A DNA stretch of 64,000 nucleotides. It comes from ZC4RG30 sp964396335. Lineage in GTDB: Bacteria > Pseudomonadota > Gammaproteobacteria > Steroidobacterales > Steroidobacteraceae. This document shows, in pieces, positions 56,357 to 64,000 of the stretch. The stretch's first letter is position 1. The number at the start of each line of letters is the position of its first letter. The translations under genes were made by a program, and so were the position numbers. Where the stretch lies: contig CAYNEX010000001.1 of NCBI GenBank assembly GCA_964396335.1, forward strand, positions 15,719 through 79,718, written 5' to 3'. The notes beneath the pieces were generated by a model. That model did no database searches and had not been told where the DNA came from. It saw nothing but the letters and a program-made list of their open reading frames with translations.

Positions 56357-58105
56357 GTGACGAGCGGACCTTCAGCCCCCGTGCCTTTCGAGGCGCATAT
56401 CGAACTCATCCGGACCTTCCTTGCCCAGCGCGATCGCATCGTCGACAGCATTCAGGGGCTGCTGAATGCCCGGCAGGAGCCGGCCACCTGGCGCCAGGAC
56501 AAGGCGCAACTGACGCGCCGGTTCGAGGATGCCTTCTTCCATGCGGAGATCTGCGGCGAGCAGGGTGTGGCTTTGCGCGGGCAGCTGCAGGCCGCGCACT
56601 GGGCCGAAGGTTTCACGCCGCGCGAGATGCCCGGCATGCATAACGACCTGCCCGATCCGGGCGAGATGATGCTGCGGGCCTTCAATCTGTGGCGCCGGAC
56701 ACGCTGGCCGGGGGCCAACGGCCGCGTGCGCCATGCCACCGCGCTGTTCAATCTCTACCTGCTGCGCACGCTGGAGCTGCTGGTGATGCGCATCTGGGAT
56801 GCCGGTCCCGGTGAAGCCGCGGCGCGCCTGAAGCAGGTGCAGGCATTGCTGGACGCGCTGTGGGCCTCCTCGCCGGCCGACCAGCCGGTGCTGATCCGCG
56901 ACGCCCGCTGGCTGATCCCGACCGCGCAGAGTCCGACCACCGACGAACTGCACCCATATTTCGACGTGGCGGAGAAACTCGCCGGCTCGCTGGCCGAAGA
57001 GGACCGCCTCGAGGTCCACCGCGCCACCATCGCGCTGGCCGGCGGGCACCTGCGTTCGCAGCTGCGTTACTACCACATGCAGGGCACGCCGCTGGACGAG
57101 CAGAGCCTGGTGCTGAGCTCGCGCCGTTCCAACGCGCTGGACTTCTCGATGACGCTGCAGGGCCTGGTGCCGCTGCTGGATGCCTATCAACGCGCCTGCG
57201 GCGCACAGGACCGTGAGCGCCGGCTGGCGCTGGCGGATGCCATCCTGCAGGGGCTCTCGGCGGATCCGGAGCTGTTTGTGAACAGGATCGACCTGCTCGG
57301 GCCGTACACCATGATCGAGCCGCTGTTCATCGCGGAACAGGGCGATGGGGCTTCGCTGACGCCGATGGGTCGGCGGCATGTCGAACTGCTGCGGGAGTAT
57401 GAGCGCCGCATCGCGAGCGCGGCGCCCATGCTGCACGAGGATTGCGAGGCATTCCGCCCGCTGCCCGGCGTCTATTCGCCCTATGGCGTGATGTACGGCT
57501 TCTCGTCGAACATCACCGAGCACATGGCGTTGAAGACGCTGGGCGATGAGAAACTGCCGCCGTTCAGCCTCGAGGATGCGTTCACGCAGGGCACGAAGGG
57601 CGATGGCAGGCTCGAGTGGGTGAGTGGCTGGCGCCGCCTGCCACATGTGCGCAAGGACGTGCAGCAGATGTACCAGTACCCGCAGCAGTTCGCCGAGGAG
57701 ATCTTCGCGCGCATCGCTGCCGCGCTCGACAGGCGCGTGAACAACGAAGTTCCGGTCACCGGGCGCCTGTTCGTGCTCTCCGGCAACGATGCGGTCGCCG
57801 AGGCGGCCTGTGCCGATATCCCGCCCATGCCATTGCAATACCTGCTCTCATCCGACCTGCAGGCGGTGGCCGGATATCGCGCGCGCTCCTGCGACGAGGC
57901 CAGCCTGCTGCATGACCGGTTCGAGGGCGAGTTCATGGTGAGCTACCGCACCCCGGGTGGCTGGATCGGACTGTCGAAGGATTTCCTGACCGACGTGCTC
58001 GGCGCCGGCCGCAACGTGAAGATCACCGGCCTGCCGCCGCAGGCCGTGGCGGTGCTGGGGCTGATGGGCCTGGGCCTGAGCGAGGTTGACGCCGCACCGG
58101 CCTGA
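56357..58105 (+). CDS. Protein of unknown function (582 residues)
   Basis: A soluble, mostly alpha-helical protein with no signal peptide or membrane segment. Visible patterns are FFHAEICGEQGVALRGQLQAAHWAEGF near residue 65, MMLRAFNLWRRTRWPG, and a Pro/Tyr/Gly-rich segment LPGVYSPYGVMYGFSSNITEHMALKTLG in the last third. SYRTPGGWIGLSKDFLTDVLG lies near the C-terminus. The central part resembles an oxygenase-like all-helical core only in general character; I do not recognise the family. The GTG at 56357 is supported by GAGGA six bases upstream; an ATG-started longer frame would add Arg-rich sequence of no clear fold. It is divergent from GH15. Confidence 0.75.
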   Translation: MTSGPSAPVPFEAHIELIRTFLAQRDRIVDSIQGLLNARQEPATWRQDKAQLTRRFEDAFFHAEICGEQGVALRGQLQAAHWAEGFTPREMPGMHNDLPDPGEMMLRAFNLWRRTRWPGANGRVRHATALFNLYLLRTLELLVMRIWDAGPGEAAARLKQVQALLDALWASSPADQPVLIRDARWLIPTAQSPTTDELHPYFDVAEKLAGSLAEEDRLEVHRATIALAGGHLRSQLRYYHMQGTPLDEQSLVLSSRRSNALDFSMTLQGLVPLLDAYQRACGAQDRERRLALADAILQGLSADPELFVNRIDLLGPYTMIEPLFIAEQGDGASLTPMGRRHVELLREYERRIASAAPMLHEDCEAFRPLPGVYSPYGVMYGFSSNITEHMALKTLGDEKLPPFSLEDAFTQGTKGDGRLEWVSGWRRLPHVRKDVQQMYQYPQQFAEEIFARIAAALDRRVNNEVPVTGRLFVLSGNDAVAEAACADIPPMPLQYLLSSDLQAVAGYRARSCDEASLLHDRFEGEFMVSYRTPGGWIGLSKDFLTDVLGAGRNVKITGLPPQAVAVLGLMGLGLSEVDAAPA

Positions 58106-58242
58106 GTCTGCACGCGCCCGGGTGTTGATGGCACACTCGGCAGAAAGGGGGGGCAGATGGCAGACAACAAATGCCTGGCCGCGACGCGTCGGTCTTTCCG
58201 ATGGACACTGCCCGGCGGCGCGATGGCGGAGCCGACCAGGCA

Positions 58243-59013
58243 ATGAGGACGCTGCTGGCATGCGTCCTGCTGGGCACATCGATGACTGGCGTGGCCTTGG
58301 CGGCCTCGCCGCCCCGCGCGCCACCGCCGCAATGGAAGGATCCGGCCGGCGAGCCGGTTGCGATGGATGTCTGGCTCGACCGCCTCGTGGGCCGCTTCCA
58401 GTTCGAGGGTGTGGTGGAGGTGCCGGATCGCTGCGTGCCGCCGCCACCGCCGCCGGATGGCAGCCCGCCGCCGTTCTTCTCGCCCCTGTGTTCCACCGTC
58501 ACTGGTGTCGGCGATTGTGTCTCGATCGGTACCGGCCCGGGCGTGCACTGCATCTTCAATGCGCGCTGGGATGACCTGTATGAGATCGTGCATGCCAGCC
58601 AGGCCGGGGCCGGTGGCATCTTCGCGGTGCCCGGTGGCGTGAACAACCTGGCCCCCTCGGTGGCGCTGTTCGGCATGGATGCTTCGGCGACGCGGCTCAG
58701 CATGCTGCTGGTGGACAACAAGGGGCTGGCGGAAGCCGCCGACGGCAGCCTGCACGGCGCGCGGGCCACGCTGGAGACCCGGTGCGTCAACGACCTGAAG
58801 CTGTACGAGGCCATGCGGCGCATGCCGCCGCCACCGCGCACATGCCGCCGCATCACGCGCATCGAAGCCCGCGAGGACGGCCGCTTTGTCCGCATGTCGG
58901 TGGATTTCGAGATCAACGACGATCTCTCCACGCGCTATGTGCTGTCATTGCGCCGCGTGGCGCAGGATGCCGAACCGCCACCGGCGCGCGTCCCTTCCCG
59001 TCGCTCCAGGTAG
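58243..59013 (+). CDS. Secreted protein of unknown function with Pro-rich loop
   Basis: A 256-residue protein. I chose the ATG at 58243, which starts a signal peptide (MRTLLACVLLGTSMTGVALA); the frame is open further upstream but encodes polar sequence. After a Pro-rich start it has DVWLDRLVGRFQFEGVVEVPDRC, a 12-residue Pro-rich insert, and a beta-rich body with several cysteines (CVPP, LCSTV, DCVSIG, VHCIF). The C-terminal ITRIEAREDGRFVRMSVDFEINDD suggests a beta-barrel end. The general pattern (a small domain that begins with a VGxFxxEGxxxxP element) resembles lipocalin-like proteins, but I cannot assign it. Confidence 0.7.
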   Translation: MRTLLACVLLGTSMTGVALAASPPRAPPPQWKDPAGEPVAMDVWLDRLVGRFQFEGVVEVPDRCVPPPPPPDGSPPPFFSPLCSTVTGVGDCVSIGTGPGVHCIFNARWDDLYEIVHASQAGAGGIFAVPGGVNNLAPSVALFGMDASATRLSMLLVDNKGLAEAADGSLHGARATLETRCVNDLKLYEAMRRMPPPPRTCRRITRIEAREDGRFVRMSVDFEINDDLSTRYVLSLRRVAQDAEPPPARVPSRRSR

Positions 59014-59079
59014 TCGCTTCGCGAAGGAGAAGTCCACTGGATTCCGTCAAGTCGGGCGCAGTTCGCACCCGCGAGACCG

Positions 59080-59085
59080 CATAGT
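59080..59085 (+). promoter_or_regulatory. Start-proximal -10-like element of the DUF5658 gene
   Basis: CATAGT ends six bases before the ATG at 59092. The predicted transcription start coincides with the ATG and there is no Shine-Dalgarno sequence, so the mRNA may be leaderless. Confidence 0.35.
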
Positions 59086-59091
59086 CCGCGG

Positions 59092-59547
59092 ATGCTCGAA
59101 CACGGCGAACGGCGTTCCGGGGTGGAGCGCAGGTCCTATTCCCTCGCGGCCTACTGGCACGGAGCCCGTCATCCGCGTCGTCGGGGCGGTCGTCGTGCCA
59201 CGGACATCCATTACCCGATCATCGACTGGCATTCGCCACGCATCTTCGCCTGGGTCATCACCATCCTGCTGCTTTGCGCGACCGACGGGGTGCTGACGGT
59301 GATCCTGATCCACAACGGTGCCGTGGAGATCAACCCCTTCATGGCGAAGTTCGTGCCGCATTCGCTGGGCTGGTTCGCGGCGGTGAAGCTGTCACTGACG
59401 GCGGTGGGGCTGGCCGTGCTCGCGGCGTGCAGCCGCATGCGGCTGTTCCGCGCGATCCCGGGCGAGGCGTTCCTGTGCGTGATCGCGGCCGGATATGCGG
59501 TGCTGGTGGCCCACGAGCTGATCATGCTGGGCACCATGCCGCACTGA
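59092..59547 (+). CDS. DUF5658 family membrane protein
   Basis: A 151-residue protein. The N-terminal 45 residues are basic and contain the ERRSGVERRS and RRRGGRRATD elements seen in this family. Three or four membrane helices follow: RIFAWVITILLLCATDGVLTVILI with the conserved Asp, GAVEINPFMAKF with the conserved Glu-x-Asn-Pro, and WFAAVKLSLTAVGLAVLAACS. Function unknown. It probably begins at this ATG; no upstream alternative is supported. Confidence 0.85.
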   Translation: MLEHGERRSGVERRSYSLAAYWHGARHPRRRGGRRATDIHYPIIDWHSPRIFAWVITILLLCATDGVLTVILIHNGAVEINPFMAKFVPHSLGWFAAVKLSLTAVGLAVLAACSRMRLFRAIPGEAFLCVIAAGYAVLVAHELIMLGTMPH

Positions 59548-59633
59548 CCGACAGCCGCTCGGGCGCATCTCCGACGGCCCGTGACCGGGGCACTGCCTAG
59601 CATGGACTCCCGCCTTTCCGGCTGGAGTCCCGC

Positions 59634-60140
59634 ATGTCGAACAACGCATCCTCTCCGGAATGCCGTTCATCGTTCGCGCAACTGGTCGCGACGCTGGACT
59701 ATCCGCTTTATATCGTCACCACCGCCGTCGGCGGTGAACGCTCCGGCTGCCTGATCGGATTCGCCACACAATGCAGCATCCATCCGCCGCGTTTCCTGGC
59801 CTGCATCTCGAAGAAGAACCACACCTTCGGGCTGGTGCAGCAGGCTGGCATCGTCGCGGTGCATGTGGTGGAACGCGACAACAAGGAACTGGCGGAACTG
59901 TTCGGCGGGCAGACCGGCGATGAGGTGGACAAATTCTCCGCGACCGGCTGGCGCGAGGTCGACGGTGTGCCCGTGCTGGAGGACTGCGCGCGCTGGTTCG
60001 CGGGCACCGTGCTGGATCGCATCGATCTGGGGGACCACCTGGGCCTGTTGCTGTCGCCGCTGGACGTTGAACCCAGCGAACGGGAGGACCAGTTGACCTA
60101 CCAGCAGGCGCGGGACATCAAGCCGGGCCACAAGCCCTGA
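59634..60140 (+). CDS. Flavin reductase domain protein
   Basis: A 168-residue protein with the split-barrel flavin reductase fold. YPLYIVTTAVGGERSGCLIGFATQCSIHPPRFLACISKKNHT is the FMN-binding first half, and FGGQTGDEVDKFSATGWREVDGVPVLEDC the conserved second half. It would use NAD(P)H to reduce FMN or FAD, or serve as the reductase for a monooxygenase. A GGAG ribosome-binding site precedes the ATG at 59634. No monooxygenase gene is adjacent. Confidence 0.9.
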   Translation: MSNNASSPECRSSFAQLVATLDYPLYIVTTAVGGERSGCLIGFATQCSIHPPRFLACISKKNHTFGLVQQAGIVAVHVVERDNKELAELFGGQTGDEVDKFSATGWREVDGVPVLEDCARWFAGTVLDRIDLGDHLGLLLSPLDVEPSEREDQLTYQQARDIKPGHKP

Positions 60141-60151
60141 ATCCCGGCTTG
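60119..60151 (+). terminator. Hairpin at the end of the flavin reductase gene
   Basis: CAAGCCGGG (60119-60127) pairs perfectly with CCCGGCTTG (60143-60151). The stop codon at 60138-60140 lies in the loop. No T-run follows, so it may be a terminator of weak type or a chance GC-rich stem. Confidence 0.4.
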
Positions 60152-60196
60152 CCGCAGGAGGGTTGCCGGGGCGGTGTGGGCCGGATCGTCCGGCGC

Positions 60197-60202
60197 TATA
60201 TT
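60197..60202 (+). promoter_or_regulatory. Start-proximal -10 element of the secreted 191-residue protein
   Basis: TATATT ends six bases before the ATG at 60209, with the predicted transcription start at the ATG. The spacing equals that at the DUF5658 gene; no ribosome-binding site is present. Confidence 0.45.
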
Positions 60203-60208
60203 TCCTCC

Positions 60209-60784
60209 ATGGGTTTCCACCTGCTGACAACCGCCGCACTCGCAGTGACCGCTCTGGCGGTGGCGCCCGCGTGGAGTGCGGAGCCTGTCTGTGAGCAATC
60301 CGAATCCACCGTCACCGCCTCGCCGAAGGGGCAGCGCGCCGCCAGCGTGCAGCACCAGGTGTGCGAGACGGCGGCCGGCGGTGTGGCCGCGGCGATCACG
60401 GTGTATGTCGGGGAAGCCGGAGCGCCATTGAAAGGTGAGCGGGTGGTGTCGGTGGCCGTGCCGCGTTCGCGGGACGAATGGCCGATCGCGCGCTGGCGCG
60501 GCGAAGACCAGCTGGACGTCTGGGTGCCGAACCTCGCCAATGTGCTGGATTCACGGCCGGCCGCGGGCGACGTGAAGGTCGCGTTGCGGTACTGCGCGGA
60601 TGATCCGGCCGAGCGTCAGCGCGTGGCGCAATACGAAGTGGACCTGCAGCGTTGGCGCGAGGCTACCTCACGCTGGGCCGAGAAGCGGCGCAGCGACCCG
60701 CAAGGCGCGGGCGAACGTCCGCCGCGACCCGCGGAACCGCGCGTGGTGGTCCGCGCCTGTACGGACGCCGATCTGGCGCCCTGA
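60209..60784 (+). CDS. Secreted protein of unknown function
   Basis: A 191-residue protein with a signal peptide (MGFHLLTTAALAVTALAVAPAWSA). The mature part is beta-rich with cysteines at VCEQSES, QVCETAA, RYCADDP and VRACTDA, which could form two disulfides. A charged helical segment (QYEVDLQRWREATSRWAEKRRSD) lies near the end. The ATG at 60209 is chosen because the signal peptide starts there; the frame upstream is open but Arg-rich. I do not recognise the family. Confidence 0.7.
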   Translation: MGFHLLTTAALAVTALAVAPAWSAEPVCEQSESTVTASPKGQRAASVQHQVCETAAGGVAAAITVYVGEAGAPLKGERVVSVAVPRSRDEWPIARWRGEDQLDVWVPNLANVLDSRPAAGDVKVALRYCADDPAERQRVAQYEVDLQRWREATSRWAEKRRSDPQGAGERPPRPAEPRVVVRACTDADLAP

Positions 60785-60933
60785 TCGCCGCTGCCCGCAG
60801 CGGGTGCGGATCAATACAAGGGACTTCACTTCCGCGCTGGATCAGGCCGGGCCGCAACGCGTCGCTATGATCCGGATCGCCATCCGTCTGCCCGCACCCG
60901 GAGTCATGGCAGACCTTGCGGCGAGGAGGACCC

Positions 60934-62079
60934 ATGGACGAATCGACCCTGAACAGGCGTCAACTGCTGGGTGGTGCGGCCTTGGCCGCGGGAACGGGCC
61001 TGCTGGGCCAGCAGGCATCCGCTGCGGAGGCAGCCACGGCCTGGCCTGATCTCGGCCCCTCGCAACCGCCCACCATCACCGATTTCAACGGCAAGGTGGC
61101 CTACATCACCGGTGGTTCCAGTGGCATCGGCCTGGGCATTGCGCGGGCGCTGCACGAGATGGGTGCGAAGGTCATCCTCGGCAACCGCGACGATTCGCAG
61201 TTCGAGGATGCGCTGAAGCATTTCGCACCGGGTGATGCGCGCGTGCGCACCATCGTGCACGACGTGCTCGACCGCGAGGGCTGGGATGAGAAGGCCGACG
61301 AGATCGAGAAGCTGTTCGGGCCGGTGCAGATCCTGGTCAACAACGCCGGCGTCGGCCGCCTGCCCACGGTGCTCGGCGGCACGTTGAAGGACTGGGACTG
61401 GGGCATGGGCGTGAACTTCTGGGGTCCGCTGTGCGGCGTGCGCACCTTCGTGCCGCGCATGCTGGCGCGTGGCGAGGGCTGCCACATCGTCACCACCTCT
61501 TCCACCGATGGCGTGCTGTTCGGCAGCGGCAACGTGTATGCGGTGACCAAGATGGCGGTCACCGGCTTCATGGAGGCGTTGCGCCATGAGCTGCGCAATA
61601 CCCGCATCGGTTCGTCGAACCTCTTGCCCGGCGCCACGACCACCAACCTGGCGCAAAGCCCGAGCTACCGGCCGGACTGGCTGAAGAACGAAGAGGCGGA
61701 CGGTCAGGCCGCGGCACCCGCGGCAGCTGCCGCCGGCCCTGCGGGTGCGGCGCAGGCCGGTGGCGCGCCCACTGCGCCGCCTCGGGCGCAACCTGCCGAA
61801 GACCCCGGTCCGCTGTGGGCGCGCCCGCAGGATCCACTGACGGTGGGGCGCCTGGTGGTCGATGGCATCCTGAACAACGACATGTGGATCTTCCCGGCGC
61901 CGGAATACCGCATCGGCGTCGAAGCGCGCGGCCAGGCCATCGCCGAATCAATGGTGGCCTATACGCCGATGCCGGAACGCATCGCGGCCGGACGCAACAA
62001 CTACTTGCGTACGCCGATCTATGTGCAGGAGATCGCGCACCGGCGGGCGACACGCGACCGCCGCATCCGCGGCCTGTGA
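60934..62079 (+). CDS. Tat-exported short-chain dehydrogenase/reductase
   Basis: A 381-residue SDR with an unusual export signal: NRRQLLGGAALAAGTGLLG fits a twin-arginine signal, so the folded enzyme may work in the periplasm. VAYITGGSSGIGLGIARAL is the cofactor motif, LVNNAGVGRL the structural motif, and TTSSTDG...VYAVTKMA the catalytic Ser-Tyr-Lys set. A 36-residue Ala/Pro/Gly-rich insert (bases about 61698-61810) interrupts the C-terminal part, followed by a substrate-loop region. GAGGAGGA precedes the ATG at 60934. The substrate is unknown. Confidence 0.9.
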   Translation: MDESTLNRRQLLGGAALAAGTGLLGQQASAAEAATAWPDLGPSQPPTITDFNGKVAYITGGSSGIGLGIARALHEMGAKVILGNRDDSQFEDALKHFAPGDARVRTIVHDVLDREGWDEKADEIEKLFGPVQILVNNAGVGRLPTVLGGTLKDWDWGMGVNFWGPLCGVRTFVPRMLARGEGCHIVTTSSTDGVLFGSGNVYAVTKMAVTGFMEALRHELRNTRIGSSNLLPGATTTNLAQSPSYRPDWLKNEEADGQAAAPAAAAAGPAGAAQAGGAPTAPPRAQPAEDPGPLWARPQDPLTVGRLVVDGILNNDMWIFPAPEYRIGVEARGQAIAESMVAYTPMPERIAAGRNNYLRTPIYVQEIAHRRATRDRRIRGL

Positions 62080-62080
62080 A

Positions 62081-64000
62081 TCACTCCACCTTGCGGCGTT
62101 CGCGTTCCGTCCAGGCCTGTTCCAGCCGGCGCTTCGAGACGGGCACGCGGGTCTTCAGCTGCTGCGCGAACAGCGAAACGCGCAGCTCCTCCAGCAGCCA
62201 GCGGAATTCGTCCTCCTCCGGCGCGATCAGCCCGCGCTCGGCCTTCACGCGGGCGCGGTAGCGTTCCTCCAGCGGCGCGACCTCGGCAGTGAGCTGCGCA
62301 TCGCGGCGCGGATCGCGCAGCACCTTCTCCACGCGCTGCTCGAGCGCCTGCAGGTAGCGCGGGAACTCGCGCAGCCGGGACCACGGCGTGCGCAGCAGGA
62401 AGCCCGCCGGTACCAGCCACGACAGCTGGCTGCGGATATCCGCAGCGGTGGAGGCGGGGACGCGCGCCAGGGCCGCCTGCACCCGCGCGACGCGTTCCAT
62501 CGTGGTCTGCACGCTGCGCGAGATTTCCTGCGCGGGCAGGCCGATGCCGGCACGGCAGCCGGCAAGGCGGGCGTTGAAGGCCTGCTCGTCGCGCAGCGGC
62601 TCGCGGTCCTCGAGGAATACCGCGGCGACGATGCGGTCGAGCAGGTCCTCGCGCAGGTCGCCCCCGGCTTCCGGTTCCGTATGCAGCGGATGGGCCGGGA
62701 GGTTGCGATAGGCCATCTCTCCCTGCACGTTGACGGCGAGGTCACGACGCAGCGACTTGAATTCGCGCGCCATCGCCAGGCGGATCAGGCGCACCGAACC
62801 GCGCAGGTGGCTGGCGCGTGCTTCCGGCGGCGTGGCGAATACACGCAGGCCGACGGTCTCGCCCTCATCCACCAGCGCCGGATAACCCAGCTGCCGGCGC
62901 GTGGCGCTGCCGGTCTCCTGCGTCTCGGGGATGCGGTCGAACTGCCAGTTCTTCGCGCCGGTGGTGAGCTGCGACTGCTTCGCGTATTCCTGCTGCGAGG
63001 TGCCGGCGTGGCGGTTGCGCAATTCCTCGAGGCTGCGCGACTGCGCCACCACCTTGCCGGCGTCGTCCACCAGCAGGAAGTTCATGCGCAGGTGCGGCGG
63101 CAGCAGGTCATCGCGGAAGGCATCGGGCGGCACGGGCACGCCGCCGGTGCGCGACAGCGCCGCGGCCAGCTTGGCATGCAGCGAACCATGGCCGTATTCC
63201 AGCAGCGGCAGCGCCTTCGCCACCGATTCGGGCACCGGCACGAAATGCACGCGCAGGTTCTTCGGCAGCGAGCGCACCATCGCGGTGACCTTTTCCTCGA
63301 ACAGTCCCGGCACCAGCCATGCGAAAGGTTCGGCGGGCAGCTGGTTGAGCACATGCAGCGGGACAAGGGCCGAAACGCCGTCTTCCTGGTGACCCGGATC
63401 GAAGCGGTAACGCAGCTGGATCACCAGCGGGCCGGCATTGAGGTGGTCGGGAAAACGCTCCGCCGGCAGCTCGGCATCGCTGGCGGCGATGTCGCGCTCG
63501 GTGAGCCACAGCAGTTTCGGCTGGGTTTTTTCGGCCTCGCGGCGCCATGGCTCGAAGGCGGCGCCGGTGGAGATGCCTTCCGGCAGCCGTGCATCGAAGA
63601 AGTCATGCAGCCGCTGCTCGTCGGCCAGCAGGTCGACACGCCGGCCCTTCTGCTGCAGGTATTCGGCGTCCTCCAGCAGCTTGCGGTTGTGGGCCAGGAA
63701 GGGCGCGCGGGTGTCGTATTCCATCTGCACCAGTGCGTGGCGGATGAACAGCTCGCGCGCGGCGACGGGGTCCACCTTCTCGTACGGCACGCGCCGGCCC
63801 GAGGACAGCGTCAGGCCGAACAGCGTCACGCGCTCATGAATGGCGGCGCGCGAGGCGCGTCGTTCCCAGTGCGGGTCGTGGTGCTGGCGGCGCACCAGGT
63901 GGGCGCCCGCGGCCTCGATCCAGGCCGGCTCCACCTTCGCCACAGTGCGCGCATACACCTTGGTGGTCTGCACCTGCTCGGCGCTGACGATCCACGCCGG
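62081..64000 (-). CDS. hrpA: ATP-dependent RNA helicase HrpA, C-terminal part (5' end beyond window)
   Basis: The last 639 residues of a protein that continues past base 64000. The segment consists of the OB-like region and the DUF3418 C-terminal domain of HrpA. Blocks include HHDPHWERRASRAAIHERVTLFGL, RELFIRHALVQMEYDTRAPFLAHN, the long PLHVLNQLPAEPFAWLVPGLFEEKVTAMVRSLPKN, and LIAPEEDEFRWLLEELRVSLFAQQLKTRVPVSKRRLEQAW. The helicase core lies outside the window, so motifs I-VI cannot be checked. HrpA unwinds mRNA during ribosome rescue and has about 1300 residues in full. Confidence 0.95.
   Translation of the reverse strand, partial: PAWIVSAEQVQTTKVYARTVAKVEPAWIEAAGAHLVRRQHHDPHWERRASRAAIHERVTLFGLTLSSGRRVPYEKVDPVAARELFIRHALVQMEYDTRAPFLAHNRKLLEDAEYLQQKGRRVDLLADEQRLHDFFDARLPEGISTGAAFEPWRREAEKTQPKLLWLTERDIAASDAELPAERFPDHLNAGPLVIQLRYRFDPGHQEDGVSALVPLHVLNQLPAEPFAWLVPGLFEEKVTAMVRSLPKNLRVHFVPVPESVAKALPLLEYGHGSLHAKLAAALSRTGGVPVPPDAFRDDLLPPHLRMNFLLVDDAGKVVAQSRSLEELRNRHAGTSQQEYAKQSQLTTGAKNWQFDRIPETQETGSATRRQLGYPALVDEGETVGLRVFATPPEARASHLRGSVRLIRLAMAREFKSLRRDLAVNVQGEMAYRNLPAHPLHTEPEAGGDLREDLLDRIVAAVFLEDREPLRDEQAFNARLAGCRAGIGLPAQEISRSVQTTMERVARVQAALARVPASTAADIRSQLSWLVPAGFLLRTPWSRLREFPRYLQALEQRVEKVLRDPRRDAQLTAEVAPLEERYRARVKAERGLIAPEEDEFRWLLEELRVSLFAQQLKTRVPVSKRRLEQAWTERERRKVE

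Overview
The window is very GC-rich, single-chromosome-like DNA with tightly packed genes on both strands, many start/stop overlaps and no intergenic stretch longer than about 270 bases. RdgC (a family confined to beta- and gammaproteobacteria), HrpA with its DUF3418 tail, Tex, a bo3-type quinol oxidase, a large TonB-dependent receptor, an RND efflux operon and many lipoproteins point to a Gram-negative gammaproteobacterium. The several SnoaL/NTF2-like secreted proteins beside a PQQ alcohol dehydrogenase recall environmental Steroidobacterales/Nevskiales-type genomes, but that placement is inference. Two runs of exactly 100 N (49894-49993, 54020-54119) show that this is a scaffolded draft, probably a metagenome bin. 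I see no tRNA, rRNA, CRISPR array, insertion sequence or prophage.

Layout. 1-4.3 kb: the tail of a SnoaL-like protein, a cupin, a gamma-glutamyltransferase translationally coupled to a thioredoxin-reductase-like flavoprotein, and a DUF3297 protein. 4.3-11.4 kb (minus): Tex, a TonB-dependent receptor and an MHS-type MFS transporter. 11.5-16.2 kb (plus): cyoABCD plus a SURF1-like assembly factor in one overlapping operon. 16.2-22.4 kb (minus): glyoxalase I, a pseudouridine synthase, four tandem SnoaL-like secreted paralogues, then a PQQ dehydrogenase with a C-terminal cytochrome c. 22.4-26.5 kb: uracil-DNA glycosylase, a lytic-transglycosylase-like lipoprotein and, divergently, a DeaD-type RNA helicase.

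26.5-36.4 kb: two unknown tandem paralogues, a VOC protein with gluconokinase, an orphan solute-binding lipoprotein, a small secreted protein with a clear terminator, RdgC, DUF3228, a DUF8021-like lipoprotein, DUF1161, a NUDIX hydrolase and an Ig/FN3 lipoprotein. The FN3 lipoprotein is preceded by a sigma70-like promoter and a convincing class I cyclic-di-GMP riboswitch (minus strand, about 36470-36556). 36.6-40.9 kb: a MerR-HTH/TPR protein directly behind Ku, and a divergent PKD-domain zinc-protease lipoprotein.

41-48.3 kb: an RND efflux tripartite operon, a DUF6152 protein and a fructosamine-kinase-family protein. 48.3-56.1 kb: a GH3 glycosidase broken by a frameshift and a gap, an HExxH metallopeptidase, a PD40 beta-propeller protein, and a GH15-SDR pair (the SDR is also interrupted by a gap). 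56.3-64 kb: a 582-residue protein of unknown function, small secreted or membrane proteins, a flavin reductase, a Tat-type SDR, and the C-terminal part of HrpA running off the end.

The main regulatory discovery is the c-di-GMP riboswitch with its own promoter. Other recurrent features are candidate leaderless transcripts and low-complexity Ala/Pro/Gly inserts inside otherwise globular enzymes.
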